A DNA stretch of 64,000 nt from Granulosicoccus sp045106475 (lineage in GTDB: Bacteria; Pseudomonadota; Gammaproteobacteria; Granulosicoccales; Granulosicoccaceae): contig JBGCEO010000019.1 in assembly GCA_045106475.1 (NCBI GenBank), positions 56,469 to 120,468 of the forward strand, given 5' to 3'. Positions within the stretch are counted from its first letter, which is position 1. Each line of letters starts with the position of its first letter. This document shows, piece by piece, positions 53,182 to 62,568 of this stretch. Both the position numbers and the translations under genes were made by a program. The notes beneath the pieces were generated by a model that had not been told where the DNA came from, did not search any database, and was given only the letters and a program-made list of their open reading frames with translations.

Positions 53182-53679
53182 ATGGCTGAATTAACCCCCA
53201 AGGAACGCCTCTTGCCTTCACTCATCGATCGCCTGACTGATGAGCGACCGATGGATCGTGAAGAAACTCGACATCAGCGAGCAGGCAATATTGTCAGCTT
53301 GAGAGAGTCGGTTCTGCGTGATCTGGAATGGCTCATGAACACTGTCAATATGGAGTCAGTGATTGATTTCGAAGCCCACCCTGAATTAGAAAATACCGTA
53401 CTGAATTACGGAATGCCAGGTCTGTCTGGAAGTACTATTAATGACGCTGAACGAAACAGTATCAAAAATTTGATTAAGGATGCCATTGAAGCGTTTGAGC
53501 CACGCATAATGAAAAACACGCTGCGTGTGACTTTAATCAATGACAATGAATTGCTAAACCCGCATGCTATCGCCTTCCAGATAGAAGGAACCCTGTGGGG
53601 TCGACCCATGCCAGAAGCCTTGTTTCTCAGAACCGAACTGGATTTGGAATTGGGTGACGTCAGGGTAATGGAAGCTTGA
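53182..53679 (+). CDS. tssE: TssE: gp25-like baseplate protein
   Basis: Baseplate component that starts sheath polymerisation, homologous to phage T4 gp25. 165 residues. Seen are KERLLPSLIDRLTDERP near the start, SVLRDLEWLMNTVN, the conserved LNYGMPGLSG, and the EFE-like region LRTELDLELGDVRV at the end. It lies 9 bases after tagJ and one base before tssF. Confidence 0.95.
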   Translation: MAELTPKERLLPSLIDRLTDERPMDREETRHQRAGNIVSLRESVLRDLEWLMNTVNMESVIDFEAHPELENTVLNYGMPGLSGSTINDAERNSIKNLIKDAIEAFEPRIMKNTLRVTLINDNELLNPHAIAFQIEGTLWGRPMPEALFLRTELDLELGDVRVMEA

Positions 53680-53680
53680 A

Positions 53681-55555
53681 ATGAATCCGCAACTATTCGA
53701 ACTCTACAAGCGTGAACTCCAGCATATGCGCGAGATGGGTGGTGAGTTTGCGACTGAGTTTCCAAAAGTTGCTGGCAGACTCGGGCTGGAAACGCTTGAA
53801 TGCTCTGATCCCTATGTAGAGCGTCTGCTCGAAGGCTTTGCTTTTGTCGCAGCTCGAATTCAATTGAAAATAGAATCCAGCCATAGCCAACTCGCACGTC
53901 AATTACTCGAGATGGTTTATCCGACTTATCTCTCGCCGACGCCATCAATGATTGTCAGCGAGTTTTTTCCATCCTTGAGTGAAGGCTCTTTGGCCGATGG
54001 GTTTACGGTTGAACGTGGTACAAGGCTGCGCAGTCAGGTGGCACCCGACGAACAAACCGAATGCGATTTCCGTACGGCCCATGATATGACGCTCTGGCCC
54101 ATAAAACTATCGGGTACAAAATATTTAGGCAGCTCTTCAGCGATAGCCGCCACTGGAGCGCGCTGTGCCAAGGACACGCGTTCCGGTCTAAGCGTGCAAT
54201 TGGATAGTATCGGTGGTTTTGAATTTGCGGAGTTGCCCATTGATAGCTTGTCCATCTACCTCAATGGCGCGGATAGTTTGGGTAGTGTCCTCTACGAACA
54301 GCTTTTCAGACATACGCAGTCTGTGTCAGTTGTGTGTGATGGACAGGAAATTCGCTCACCATCTCAACCGATTAAATTACTCCGGCAGGGATTCGCTGAT
54401 GACGAGGCATTGCTACCTGTCACTAAGCGTGGCTTTCAGGGTTATCGTCTAATTCAAGAGTATTTTGCTTTCCCTGAGCGTTTTCTTTTTGCCCGGCTAG
54501 ATGGGCTAAAGTCCCGTATTAAACGATGTAAGTCTGAGAAAGTAGAGCTTATATTCCATTTCGATAATCGCAACGAGCGATTGTTCGAAAGTGTTGGTAT
54601 CGAAAACTTTCGGCTCAACTGTGTGCCTGCCATCAATCTGTTCCCCAAACATGCAGATCGAATCCATGTAAACAAGAGTCTCCATAGGTACCACGTGATT
54701 CCGGATCGTACCAGGCCGATAGACTATGAAGTCTACTCAGTTGGCGAAGTAGCCGGGTTCGCGGGCAGTCAACAGGAAAAAGAAACCTTTTACCCGTACT
54801 TCAGTGACAGTGAGCAAAGGCGTTCTGCCAACCGATTTTACGGTTTGGAACGTGAACCCCGACTGCTATCGTCCAAGCAGAAAAAACGTGGGCCTCGTGC
54901 AAGCTATGTTGGCAGTGAAATCTTCATATCATTGGTGGATGAAAACGATGCACCCTATCGATCCGATCTAAAGCAATTGTCAATCGAGACCCTCTGCACC
55001 AATCGCGATCTACCCTTGCAGATGCCCGTGGGCAGGAAAGACACAGATTTTAATCTGGATATCGGTGCGCCTGTTGATAGTATCCGGTGTATACACGGGC
55101 CAACTATACCCAAAGCTTCACGTGCGCATTTCAAGGATGCCTGGCGTCTGGTTAGCAATTTGAACCTGAACTACTTATCTATAGATAGTGCCCAATCTGA
55201 CAACGGCGAGAGCGCCGCTGCCATGTTGAGACAAATGCTGGAGCTTTATACCGATAGTGGTCGCAGTGCAGATGCGCGTCAGCTTGAAGGTATTTTGTCA
55301 GTAAAGACCGAACCTGCCATACGGCAAGTAAAGTTTCGAAGCCATATAGAAGTTGCACATGGGATGCAAGTATCTGTAAGAATTGATGAAGCTGCGTTTG
55401 AAGGTAGCGGTGCTTATGTATTGGGTGCCGTATTAGAGCGATTTTTTGCTCGCTACGCCACGGTTAACTCGTTTACCGAAACCGTATTAGAGAGTGTGCA
55501 ACGTAACGAGATACAACGATGGCCGGTAAGCATCGGACAACGCTCGACGCTGTAG
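53681..55555 (+). CDS. tssF: TssF: T6SS baseplate wedge protein
   Basis: Forms the baseplate wedge with TssG and TssK. 624 residues, usual length. The start is characteristic: LYKRELQHMREMGGEFATEF then PKVAGRLGLE, followed by DPYVERLLEGFAFVAARIQL and LLEMVYPTYLSPTPSM. Later motifs include EYFAFPERFLFARLDGL and INLFPKHADRIHV. Its 3' end overlaps the tssG start by 37 bases. Confidence 0.95.
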   Translation: MNPQLFELYKRELQHMREMGGEFATEFPKVAGRLGLETLECSDPYVERLLEGFAFVAARIQLKIESSHSQLARQLLEMVYPTYLSPTPSMIVSEFFPSLSEGSLADGFTVERGTRLRSQVAPDEQTECDFRTAHDMTLWPIKLSGTKYLGSSSAIAATGARCAKDTRSGLSVQLDSIGGFEFAELPIDSLSIYLNGADSLGSVLYEQLFRHTQSVSVVCDGQEIRSPSQPIKLLRQGFADDEALLPVTKRGFQGYRLIQEYFAFPERFLFARLDGLKSRIKRCKSEKVELIFHFDNRNERLFESVGIENFRLNCVPAINLFPKHADRIHVNKSLHRYHVIPDRTRPIDYEVYSVGEVAGFAGSQQEKETFYPYFSDSEQRRSANRFYGLEREPRLLSSKQKKRGPRASYVGSEIFISLVDENDAPYRSDLKQLSIETLCTNRDLPLQMPVGRKDTDFNLDIGAPVDSIRCIHGPTIPKASRAHFKDAWRLVSNLNLNYLSIDSAQSDNGESAAAMLRQMLELYTDSGRSADARQLEGILSVKTEPAIRQVKFRSHIEVAHGMQVSVRIDEAAFEGSGAYVLGAVLERFFARYATVNSFTETVLESVQRNEIQRWPVSIGQRSTL

Positions 55556-56565
55556 CGCAAACCCTTAGCGAATTGGATGAGCGCATTGGCTCATTTGATT
55601 TTGTGGCGGCCGTTCGTCAGCTGGAGTGTGCATATCCTGAGAAGCCTCGGGTGGGTGAAGCAGCCCGTGTGCGTGACGAAGCAGTGCGTTTGTCACAACA
55701 TGTGAGTCTTGGCTTTCAAGGTAGGGCGCTTCATAAACTTGAACGCGCTGCCGGTTCGCACGAGTATCGCCTCTATGTAAATTTTCTGGGGTTACTAGGC
55801 TCTAACGGTCCCATGCCGCTTCATTACACTGAGTACGCTGACCAGCGTGCACGTCACGATGCGGATCCTACATTTAAAGAGTTTTTGGATCTTTTTAATC
55901 ACCGATTGTTGTCGTTGTTTTATCGTGCGAGTGTTCAGTCGGATCCTGCAATCAGTTTCGATCGTCCGGACAACAATCCTTATGCCGATGTTCTGGGTGC
56001 CTTGTGTGGGTTAATGCCCGAAGCCAGTGCAAATCGAGATTCTATTGCGGATACTGCAAAACGTCATTATCCAGGTTGGCTGACAAGCTCTGCCAAGTCG
56101 CCCGATGGCATTACCTCGATACTAAGTGACTTTTTTAATTTGCCGGTAGATGTCAAAGAATGGGTTGGCGCATGGTTGCCATTGCCAGAAAAATCTATTG
56201 CACGATTGGGGTCTGGTGACTCAGCTATTCAACTAGGTCGTGCTGCTTATATCGGCAAGCGTGTCTGGAGTATCAGGCATAAGTTTCAAATAGTGTTGGG
56301 TCCATTGGACTGGGAGACATTTTCCTCGTTTAAGCCGGGCGGCAGTAGAGCTAAAGCACTACATGATCTGGTTAGAAATTACGTTGGAGACGAATGGGAT
56401 TGGGACTTGGAGCTAGTGCTCCGAGAAGGCGAGCGCCATGCCATGGCGCTGAACCGTCGATCCAGTCTCGGTTTTGATTCATGGGCTGTTGGCAGAAGCG
56501 GGCAACGATTCGCTAAGCAGGCAGTTTTGATAAACAAGAAAGTGATATGCCAAAGCGCTCACTAA
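55519..56565 (+). CDS. tssG: TssG: T6SS baseplate wedge protein
   Basis: Partner of TssF in the wedge. 348 residues. Family features are FDFVAAVRQLECAYPEKPRV, LYVNFLGLLGSNGPMPLHYT, FLDLFNHRLLSLFYRA and the C-terminal LGPLDWETFSSFKPGG. The ATG at 55519 lies inside tssF, so the two are probably translationally coupled. Confidence 0.95.
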   Translation: MAGKHRTTLDAVAQTLSELDERIGSFDFVAAVRQLECAYPEKPRVGEAARVRDEAVRLSQHVSLGFQGRALHKLERAAGSHEYRLYVNFLGLLGSNGPMPLHYTEYADQRARHDADPTFKEFLDLFNHRLLSLFYRASVQSDPAISFDRPDNNPYADVLGALCGLMPEASANRDSIADTAKRHYPGWLTSSAKSPDGITSILSDFFNLPVDVKEWVGAWLPLPEKSIARLGSGDSAIQLGRAAYIGKRVWSIRHKFQIVLGPLDWETFSSFKPGGSRAKALHDLVRNYVGDEWDWDLELVLREGERHAMALNRRSSLGFDSWAVGRSGQRFAKQAVLINKKVICQSAH

Positions 56566-56628
56566 GTAATATCGACTGTGTCGAAGCAGTGTTTGCTATG
56601 TGTGCTCACAATACAGAGGGATTAAACA

Positions 56629-59397
56629 ATGACGGAAATTAGCAGAGCAAACCTTTTTGGCAAGCTGAATGAGGTGGGTTACAAATCGATCGAGAGTGCA
56701 ACAAAACTCTGCAAGTTACGTGGAAATCCCTATGTGGAGCTAGTGCATTGGATCGATCAGATCAGCAATCTACAAGATTCTGACTTTCACCGAATTCTGC
56801 GACACTTCGATGTTGATTTGTCAGTGATTTCGAGGGATATAACCAACAACCTTGAAATGCTCAGAGGTGGCGCTTCGGCCATTTCCGATTTTAGTGATGA
56901 TATTTCTCAAGGCGTCGAGCGTGGTTGGGTGTATTCAACTTTGCTAATGGGCGATGGCGTGGTAAGAACAGGCCATCTGATGATAGGTTTGCTCAAAACC
57001 AGCGCATTGCGAAGTCGTCTGTTGGGGATTTCAAAACTCTTCGGGCAAATTAAACTCGAACAACTGATCGAGGAGTTCGATTCTATTGTCGGCGGCTCTC
57101 CAGAAGATGCAATGACTGCCAAAGACGGCTATCGCATTGGCGGAGGTGTGGCACCCGGTGAGGCGAGCGGTGCTATGGCCCCTGCAGCCATGGGCAAGCA
57201 GGAAGCACTAGCCAAATACACAACCAACATGACAGAGGCTGCGCTTAGTAGTGGAATGGACCCCATCGTTGGCCGTGATGAGGAGATCCGGCAGATGGTT
57301 GATATTCTGATGCGCAGGCGCCAGAACAATCCAATACTGACCGGTGAGGCTGGCGTTGGTAAAACCGCTGTGGTTGAAGGCTTTGCGCAACGTATTGCAC
57401 GCGGAGATGTACCGCCGGTTTTAGCAGACGTACAACTTCTATCGTTGGATATTGGTTTGCTGCAGGCAGGTGCCAGCATGAAGGGAGAGTTTGAAAACAG
57501 ACTCCGACAGGTGATCGAAGAGGTGCAGTCGTCTGAGAAGCCCATTATTATGTTTATCGATGAGGCGCATACATTGATTGGTGCTGGTGGCGCTGCGGGT
57601 ACAGGTGATGCGGCCAATCTACTTAAACCAGCATTGGCACGTGGTGAACTACGCACAGTCGCGGCAACCACATGGGCTGAATATAAAAAACACATCGAAA
57701 AAGACCCGGCTCTGACACGTCGTTTCCAGGTGGTAAAGATAGAGGAACCCAGTGAAGAAAAAGCGGTTCTCATGATGCGCGGAATTGCCTCGACAATGGA
57801 GAGGCATCACAAGGTACAAATCCTTGATGAAGCACTTGAGGCTGCGGTCAAACTATCGCATCGTTACATCCCTGCACGTCAATTGCCGGATAAGTCCGTC
57901 AGTCTGGTTGATACTGCTGCCGCTCGAGTAGCGATAAGCCAGCATGCTGTTCCAGCCAGTCTCGATGACTCCAGAAAAAAACTGCAGGCTTTGGAAACCG
58001 AACAGAAAATCATCGCGAATGAAGGCAGCGTTGGTGTGGATACTGCCGATCGTGAATCCTTGGTTGAGCAGTCTCTAGAGCAAGAGAGAGCCCGTGAGGC
58101 TGATCTTGTGCGTCGCTGGGAAAGTGAAAAATCAGTGGTAGAAAAAATCCTCACGTTGCGCGCAACGCTCAGAGAGGGCGGCACTGAAGTTGAAGGTACT
58201 GGCAGCGAGCTCGAAGCATCGGTTAGTGATGGATCCGATGTGCAGAGCAACAACGATAGTGTTGCTGTCGAGGAGGTAGCAAGCGCGTCCAGCTCGCCCA
58301 TTGATAGAGAGGCTTTGCTTGCAGAGCTGACACAACTCCAGGACAAACTCGCTGAACTGCAAGGAGAGGATCCTTTGATTCTGCCCACGGTTGATGAGCA
58401 GGCTGTGGCTTCAGTGGTTCAGGACTGGACAGGTGTACCTGTAGGGCGCATGGTTAAAAATGAGATTGAGACTGTGCTTCATCTGTCTAAGCATCTATCC
58501 AATCGCATTATCGGACAAGATCATGCACTGGAGATGATTGCACGTCGGATTCAAACCTCACGTGCCAGTCTCGACAATCCGAATAAACCCATTGGTGTTT
58601 TTATGCTTGCCGGTTCTTCGGGAGTGGGCAAAACCGAGACGGCGCTAGCACTGGCCGATGTGCTTTATGGCGGTGAGCACAACGTTATCACCATCAATAT
58701 GAGTGAGTATCAAGAGTCTCACAACGTTTCAACTCTTAAAGGCGCACCTCCCGGGTATGTCGGTTATGGAGAGGGAGGTGTGCTCACAGAGGCGGTTCGT
58801 CGTCGTCCATACAGTGTCGTGCTGCTCGACGAGGTAGAAAAAGCACATCCCGACATCCACGAGATGTTTTTCCAGGTGTTTGACAAAGGCTGGATGGAGG
58901 ATGGCGAAGGGCGAGTCATTGACTTTAAAAACACACTTATATTGCTTACCACCAACGCAGGCACCGATTTAATCATGAATATGTGCAAAGATCCGGAATT
59001 AATGCCATCTCCGGAGGGTATTTCCAAGGCTTTGCGTGAGCCATTGTTGAGTATATTTCCTCCAGCCCTGTTGGGGCGGTTGGTCACTATTCCGTATTAC
59101 CCGCTTAATGACCAGATGATAGGGGCGATAGCGCGTCTACAACTGGGCCGAATAGAAAGGCGTATCAAAGCGAATCACGGAATTGAGTTTAGCTACAACG
59201 ATGAAGTAGTAGAGCTCATTGCCCAACGCTGCAACGAGCTGGATAGCGGAGGTCGCATGATTGATTCGATTCTGACCAACTCGATGTTGCCGGAGATCAG
59301 TCGGCAGATGTTGGAGCGACAGTTCGCAGAGGATGCGCCATTGCAGCGCATAGAGGTCACAGTGAGTGACAGTGAATTTGATTACGCGATGAGCTGA
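56629..59397 (+). CDS. clpV: TssH (ClpV): AAA+ ATPase that recycles the T6SS sheath
   Basis: Disassembles contracted sheaths by threading TssC. 922 residues. An N-terminal TssC-binding Clp domain (about 1-160) precedes AAA1 with Walker A GEAGVGKTAVVEG at about 238 and FIDEAHTLIGAGG. The middle domain carries a Ser/Val/Glu-rich low-complexity insert at about 515-560 before a coiled coil (LLAELTQLQDKLAELQG). AAA2 has Walker A GSSGVGKTETALAL at about 661, VLLDEVEKAHPD, and GYGEGGVLTEAVRRRPYSVV. Both ATPase sites look intact. Confidence 0.96.
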   Translation: MTEISRANLFGKLNEVGYKSIESATKLCKLRGNPYVELVHWIDQISNLQDSDFHRILRHFDVDLSVISRDITNNLEMLRGGASAISDFSDDISQGVERGWVYSTLLMGDGVVRTGHLMIGLLKTSALRSRLLGISKLFGQIKLEQLIEEFDSIVGGSPEDAMTAKDGYRIGGGVAPGEASGAMAPAAMGKQEALAKYTTNMTEAALSSGMDPIVGRDEEIRQMVDILMRRRQNNPILTGEAGVGKTAVVEGFAQRIARGDVPPVLADVQLLSLDIGLLQAGASMKGEFENRLRQVIEEVQSSEKPIIMFIDEAHTLIGAGGAAGTGDAANLLKPALARGELRTVAATTWAEYKKHIEKDPALTRRFQVVKIEEPSEEKAVLMMRGIASTMERHHKVQILDEALEAAVKLSHRYIPARQLPDKSVSLVDTAAARVAISQHAVPASLDDSRKKLQALETEQKIIANEGSVGVDTADRESLVEQSLEQERAREADLVRRWESEKSVVEKILTLRATLREGGTEVEGTGSELEASVSDGSDVQSNNDSVAVEEVASASSSPIDREALLAELTQLQDKLAELQGEDPLILPTVDEQAVASVVQDWTGVPVGRMVKNEIETVLHLSKHLSNRIIGQDHALEMIARRIQTSRASLDNPNKPIGVFMLAGSSGVGKTETALALADVLYGGEHNVITINMSEYQESHNVSTLKGAPPGYVGYGEGGVLTEAVRRRPYSVVLLDEVEKAHPDIHEMFFQVFDKGWMEDGEGRVIDFKNTLILLTTNAGTDLIMNMCKDPELMPSPEGISKALREPLLSIFPPALLGRLVTIPYYPLNDQMIGAIARLQLGRIERRIKANHGIEFSYNDEVVELIAQRCNELDSGGRMIDSILTNSMLPEISRQMLERQFAEDAPLQRIEVTVSDSEFDYAMS

Positions 59398-59438
59398 CCC
59401 AGTGTCGCCAGCGCAGAGCGTAAAAGGGAGATAGGGCA

Positions 59439-61616
59439 ATGAGTATGATCGATCAGGCATCTCGCGCTGTGAGGGTTTTTACACCACTGTCAGACAACAC
59501 TCTGGCCGTGGCAAAGTTAAGCGGATCAGAGCAAATCAGCGAGCTATTTACCTATACGCTGGACTGTGTCAGTGAGGATGCAAATATAGATTTGTATGAC
59601 TTACTGGGTATGAACGTAAGTGTAGAGATTGATTCACAAGAAGATGGTCTTCGCTACGTACATGCACTGGTTAGCCACGCTGCTCATGTGGGAAGTCAAG
59701 GTGAATTCGCGCTGTATCGGTTTACCTTAACTGCCTGGCCCTGGATGCTAAAGCAAACAAGTGATTGCCGAATCTATGCCGATATGAACGTACCTGACAT
59801 CATCGCACAGGTGTTCAACGACAACGGGTTTAGTGATTTTGATAATCGATTGATGGGAAGCTACGATTCCTGGAACTTTTGCGTCCAATATCAAGAAACA
59901 GACTTTGATTTCGTCAGCCGCCTCATGGAGCATGAAGGAATCTATTACCACTTCGAACATCATGATAATCGACACGTCATGGTGCTGTGCGATGATCCGT
60001 CTGCCCACAATGCAGTACCCGATTACGAAGAAATACCACATTATCCGGAAACCACAGATCAACTAAGAAGTGAAGACCATCTGGTCAATTGGCAGTTTGA
60101 GAAAAAAGTGCAATCCGGCAAATATGCTGTAAAGGATTTTGCCTTTGATAAGCCCAAGCGAGATTTACTGGTTAAAAAAGTAGACAAGCTGGATGGTCAG
60201 TACGATTCTTTAGAGCTTTATGATTTCCCGGGCGGTTACTCAAACACCGATTCGGGAGAGATGACGCGTGACTATGGCGAGCGTTTGATTAAATCCCGCA
60301 TGGAGGCGCTGAGTGCTCACCATGAGGTTGCTAATGCAGAGGGTAACGTGCGTGGTCTAAATGCAGGTAACAAATTTAAATTGATCAATTGTGAAAGGGA
60401 TGATCAGAATCGTGAATATCTGATTGTGTACTCACACTTGAAAGTTCAGATGGATGCTTACGATAGCGGTGCAGGTGGAGGCAGCGTTGAAGTCAAGTCG
60501 TCGTTTCGTTGCATGCCATCCAACAAAACATTTCGTCCTTTGCGTCATACTCCCAAGCCCCAAATCAGAGGTCCGCAGACTGCCATTGTGGTTGGCAAGC
60601 AAGGCGAGGAGATATGGACCGATCAGCACGGTCGTGTGAAGCTGCAATTTCACTGGGATCGTTATGGTAAATCAGACGAGAACAGTTCATGTTGGGTAAG
60701 AGTTTCTCAGGCATGGGCTGGAGAAAAGTGGGGAAGCATACATATTCCCAGGATTGGTCAGGAAGTTATCGTTGAGTATATTGATGGTGATCCCGACCGG
60801 CCGATCGTCACTGGGCGTGTGTATAACGGTGATCGCCCCGTGCCTTATGATTTACCTGCCAATGCCACTCAGAGCGGCATAAAGAGTCGTAGCTCCAAGG
60901 GCGGTAAACCGGCCAACTTCAATGAAATTCGTATGGAAGACAAGAAAGGGGCTGAAGAGCTTTATTTCCATGCGGAGAAGGATCAGACCACGGTGGTTGA
61001 GAATGATCGCGCGGTAGCGATAGGTCATGACCATGCCGAACAAATCGGACATGACTGCTCTGAATCTATCGGTAATAACCGCATGATCGATGTAGCGGTC
61101 AATCACACAGAAAAGATCGGTGCCAATATGTCTTTGTCGGTGGGTGGCAGCAAAACCGAAATGGTCACGATCAACACTGCAGAAACTGTAAAAGGTGCCA
61201 AGGAGTGCACGGTAGGTGCAGGTTTCATGATTGCAGTGGGTGGCTCGATGTCAGAGTCTGTTGGTGGAGACCGTTCAGAATCAGTCGGCAATAGCCGCGC
61301 GATTAACGTCTCCGACAATAACGTGCTCTCAGCAGGTGGGGATGAAACCATCAGCATTGGCAAAAGCCGGTCAATAGAAGTGGCTGATGATCAGGAGATC
61401 AAGATTGGGGGCAAGTCTGTTACGAGTGTTAAAGACGAGGCTGTTATCAATGCGAAGAAGATTCAGTTGGTTGCCAAGGATGAAATCTCGTTCAAGGTAG
61501 GAAGTGCTCAGATTGTGATGAAAAAGAATGGTGATATCACTATCAAGGGCAAGAAGATCAATGTCAAAGGCAGTGGTGACGTCGTCATCAAAGGCAGCAA
61601 GATAAAGGGGAATTGA
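59439..61616 (+). CDS. vgrG: VgrG (TssI): T6SS spike protein
   Basis: Trimeric spike on the Hcp tube. 725 residues. A gp27-like part (about 1-370; YTLDCVSEDANIDLYDLLG, FCVQYQETDFDFVSRLMEHE then GIYYHFEH) is followed by the gp5 OB-fold with IWTDQHGRVKLQFHWDRYGK, SCWVRVSQAWAGEKWGSIHI and PRIGQEVIVEYIDGDPDRPI. A repeated beta-helix follows (EQIGHD, ESIGNN, EKIGAN, ESVGGD). It ends KGSGDVVIKGSKIKGN with no extra enzymatic domain, so effectors must be carried as separate proteins. It heads the cargo module downstream. Confidence 0.96.
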   Translation: MSMIDQASRAVRVFTPLSDNTLAVAKLSGSEQISELFTYTLDCVSEDANIDLYDLLGMNVSVEIDSQEDGLRYVHALVSHAAHVGSQGEFALYRFTLTAWPWMLKQTSDCRIYADMNVPDIIAQVFNDNGFSDFDNRLMGSYDSWNFCVQYQETDFDFVSRLMEHEGIYYHFEHHDNRHVMVLCDDPSAHNAVPDYEEIPHYPETTDQLRSEDHLVNWQFEKKVQSGKYAVKDFAFDKPKRDLLVKKVDKLDGQYDSLELYDFPGGYSNTDSGEMTRDYGERLIKSRMEALSAHHEVANAEGNVRGLNAGNKFKLINCERDDQNREYLIVYSHLKVQMDAYDSGAGGGSVEVKSSFRCMPSNKTFRPLRHTPKPQIRGPQTAIVVGKQGEEIWTDQHGRVKLQFHWDRYGKSDENSSCWVRVSQAWAGEKWGSIHIPRIGQEVIVEYIDGDPDRPIVTGRVYNGDRPVPYDLPANATQSGIKSRSSKGGKPANFNEIRMEDKKGAEELYFHAEKDQTTVVENDRAVAIGHDHAEQIGHDCSESIGNNRMIDVAVNHTEKIGANMSLSVGGSKTEMVTINTAETVKGAKECTVGAGFMIAVGGSMSESVGGDRSESVGNSRAINVSDNNVLSAGGDETISIGKSRSIEVADDQEIKIGGKSVTSVKDEAVINAKKIQLVAKDEISFKVGSAQIVMKKNGDITIKGKKINVKGSGDVVIKGSKIKGN

Positions 61617-61617
61617 T

Positions 61618-62082
61618 ATGCAAAACGTTTCGGTATTACGCAATAAGACTCAATTGCCATCGTGTACTGTTGGCTATATCACCCTGCTCGATGAGAGCGG
61701 TTGTGTCACGGTTTCTCATCCTCATCACGAATCACCGGTCAGGGCCCGCACTACAATCGCTCTTGATGCACAGTTGGACCTGGTTGGTGAGCAGGTGCTT
61801 CTGCTGTTTCCTGATGACGATCCAACGCGACCGGTTATAACGGGCTTGCTATCAGACGATGTTACTGACAAGAAATTTACTCGCGTTACCAGCATGGAAA
61901 ATTCCGAGATGGTTATGGCGAAGGACCTGGACTTCAGCGCCGCCAACTCTGTCAGCATTCGATGTGGAAAGAGCCAGATTCTGATGGACAAATTCGGAAA
62001 AATTGTAATCAAGGGGTGTAACGTTCTGACTCGAGCGTCTTCGCGCAACCGGATTAAGGGCGGTTCGGTTTCATTAAATTGA
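61618..62082 (+). CDS. DUF6484-type T6SS-associated protein
   Basis: A 154-residue protein that starts one base after the vgrG stop. The central region, RTTIALDAQLDLVGEQVLLL then FPDDDPTRPVITGLL, is the DUF6484 pattern found beside VgrG/PAAR genes. The C-terminal third (SIRCGKSQILMDKFGKIVIK) resembles the beta-helical strands at the end of VgrG. It may extend or cap the spike or help load cargo; no function is established from sequence. Confidence 0.75.
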   Translation: MQNVSVLRNKTQLPSCTVGYITLLDESGCVTVSHPHHESPVRARTTIALDAQLDLVGEQVLLLFPDDDPTRPVITGLLSDDVTDKKFTRVTSMENSEMVMAKDLDFSAANSVSIRCGKSQILMDKFGKIVIKGCNVLTRASSRNRIKGGSVSLN

Positions 62083-62106
62083 ATTCACTGACATAGGGAG
62101 AAGATC

Positions 62107-62568
62107 ATGGCTGTTACTGTTGGAGTAAATTTTCTGTCAGTTGTACATAAATCGAGTATGGGGGTATCGATTGCGTTTCCGGATGTATGCAAGACACCGG
62201 CACCGCCAGCTCCATTCGTACCGATTCCCTACCCTAATATAGCTATGTCATCAGACACCGCTAAAGGCACAAAAAAAGTCAAGTGTGATGGTAATCCGGT
62301 GTGTGTGAAAGACTCGAACTTCAAGATGAGTACGGGCGATGAGGCTGGATCAGCCGGAGGCGGAATAATCTCCTCCAAGATCAAAGGCAAGGCAGAATTT
62401 GTACTGTTCTCATTTGATGTGATGTTTGAGGGAAAGAATGTAGCTAGAGCATTTGACATCATGCTTCACAACGATAAGAACACTCCACCTTTTCCTGTTT
62501 TACAAGGCCCGGTTATTTCGATGGCCACCGAAAAAGACACTTGTATATTGTGTGGTGAGAGTTTTTAA
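62107..62568 (+). CDS. DUF4150 PAAR-like tip protein
   Basis: A 153-residue small spike-tip protein. Features of the DUF4150 PAAR-like family are FPDVCKTPAPPAPFVPIPYP, NIAMSSDTAKGTKKV (with GNPVCVKDS), and GGGIISSKIKGKAEF. Such proteins sharpen the VgrG spike and connect it to effectors. Four Cys and a late CILCGESF could help bind metal. A GGGAGAAG ribosome binding site precedes the ATG; its stop directly abuts the GTG of the next gene. Confidence 0.9.
   Translation: MAVTVGVNFLSVVHKSSMGVSIAFPDVCKTPAPPAPFVPIPYPNIAMSSDTAKGTKKVKCDGNPVCVKDSNFKMSTGDEAGSAGGGIISSKIKGKAEFVLFSFDVMFEGKNVARAFDIMLHNDKNTPPFPVLQGPVISMATEKDTCILCGESF

Noticed and set aside
53406..53948. 180-codon minus-strand frame spanning tssE and tssF
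   Set aside because: Crosses two conserved genes on the opposite strand and has no protein features.
57129..58388. Long minus-strand open frames opposite clpV (about 214 and 169 codons)
   Set aside because: They show no family motifs, have Ser/Ala-rich antisense composition, and lie opposite a strongly conserved gene.
60950..61616. C-terminal part of VgrG considered as an effector domain
   Set aside because: It consists of repeated beta-helix strands (IGxxxSESIG type) ending in the usual KGSGDVVIKG tail, with no catalytic motif.
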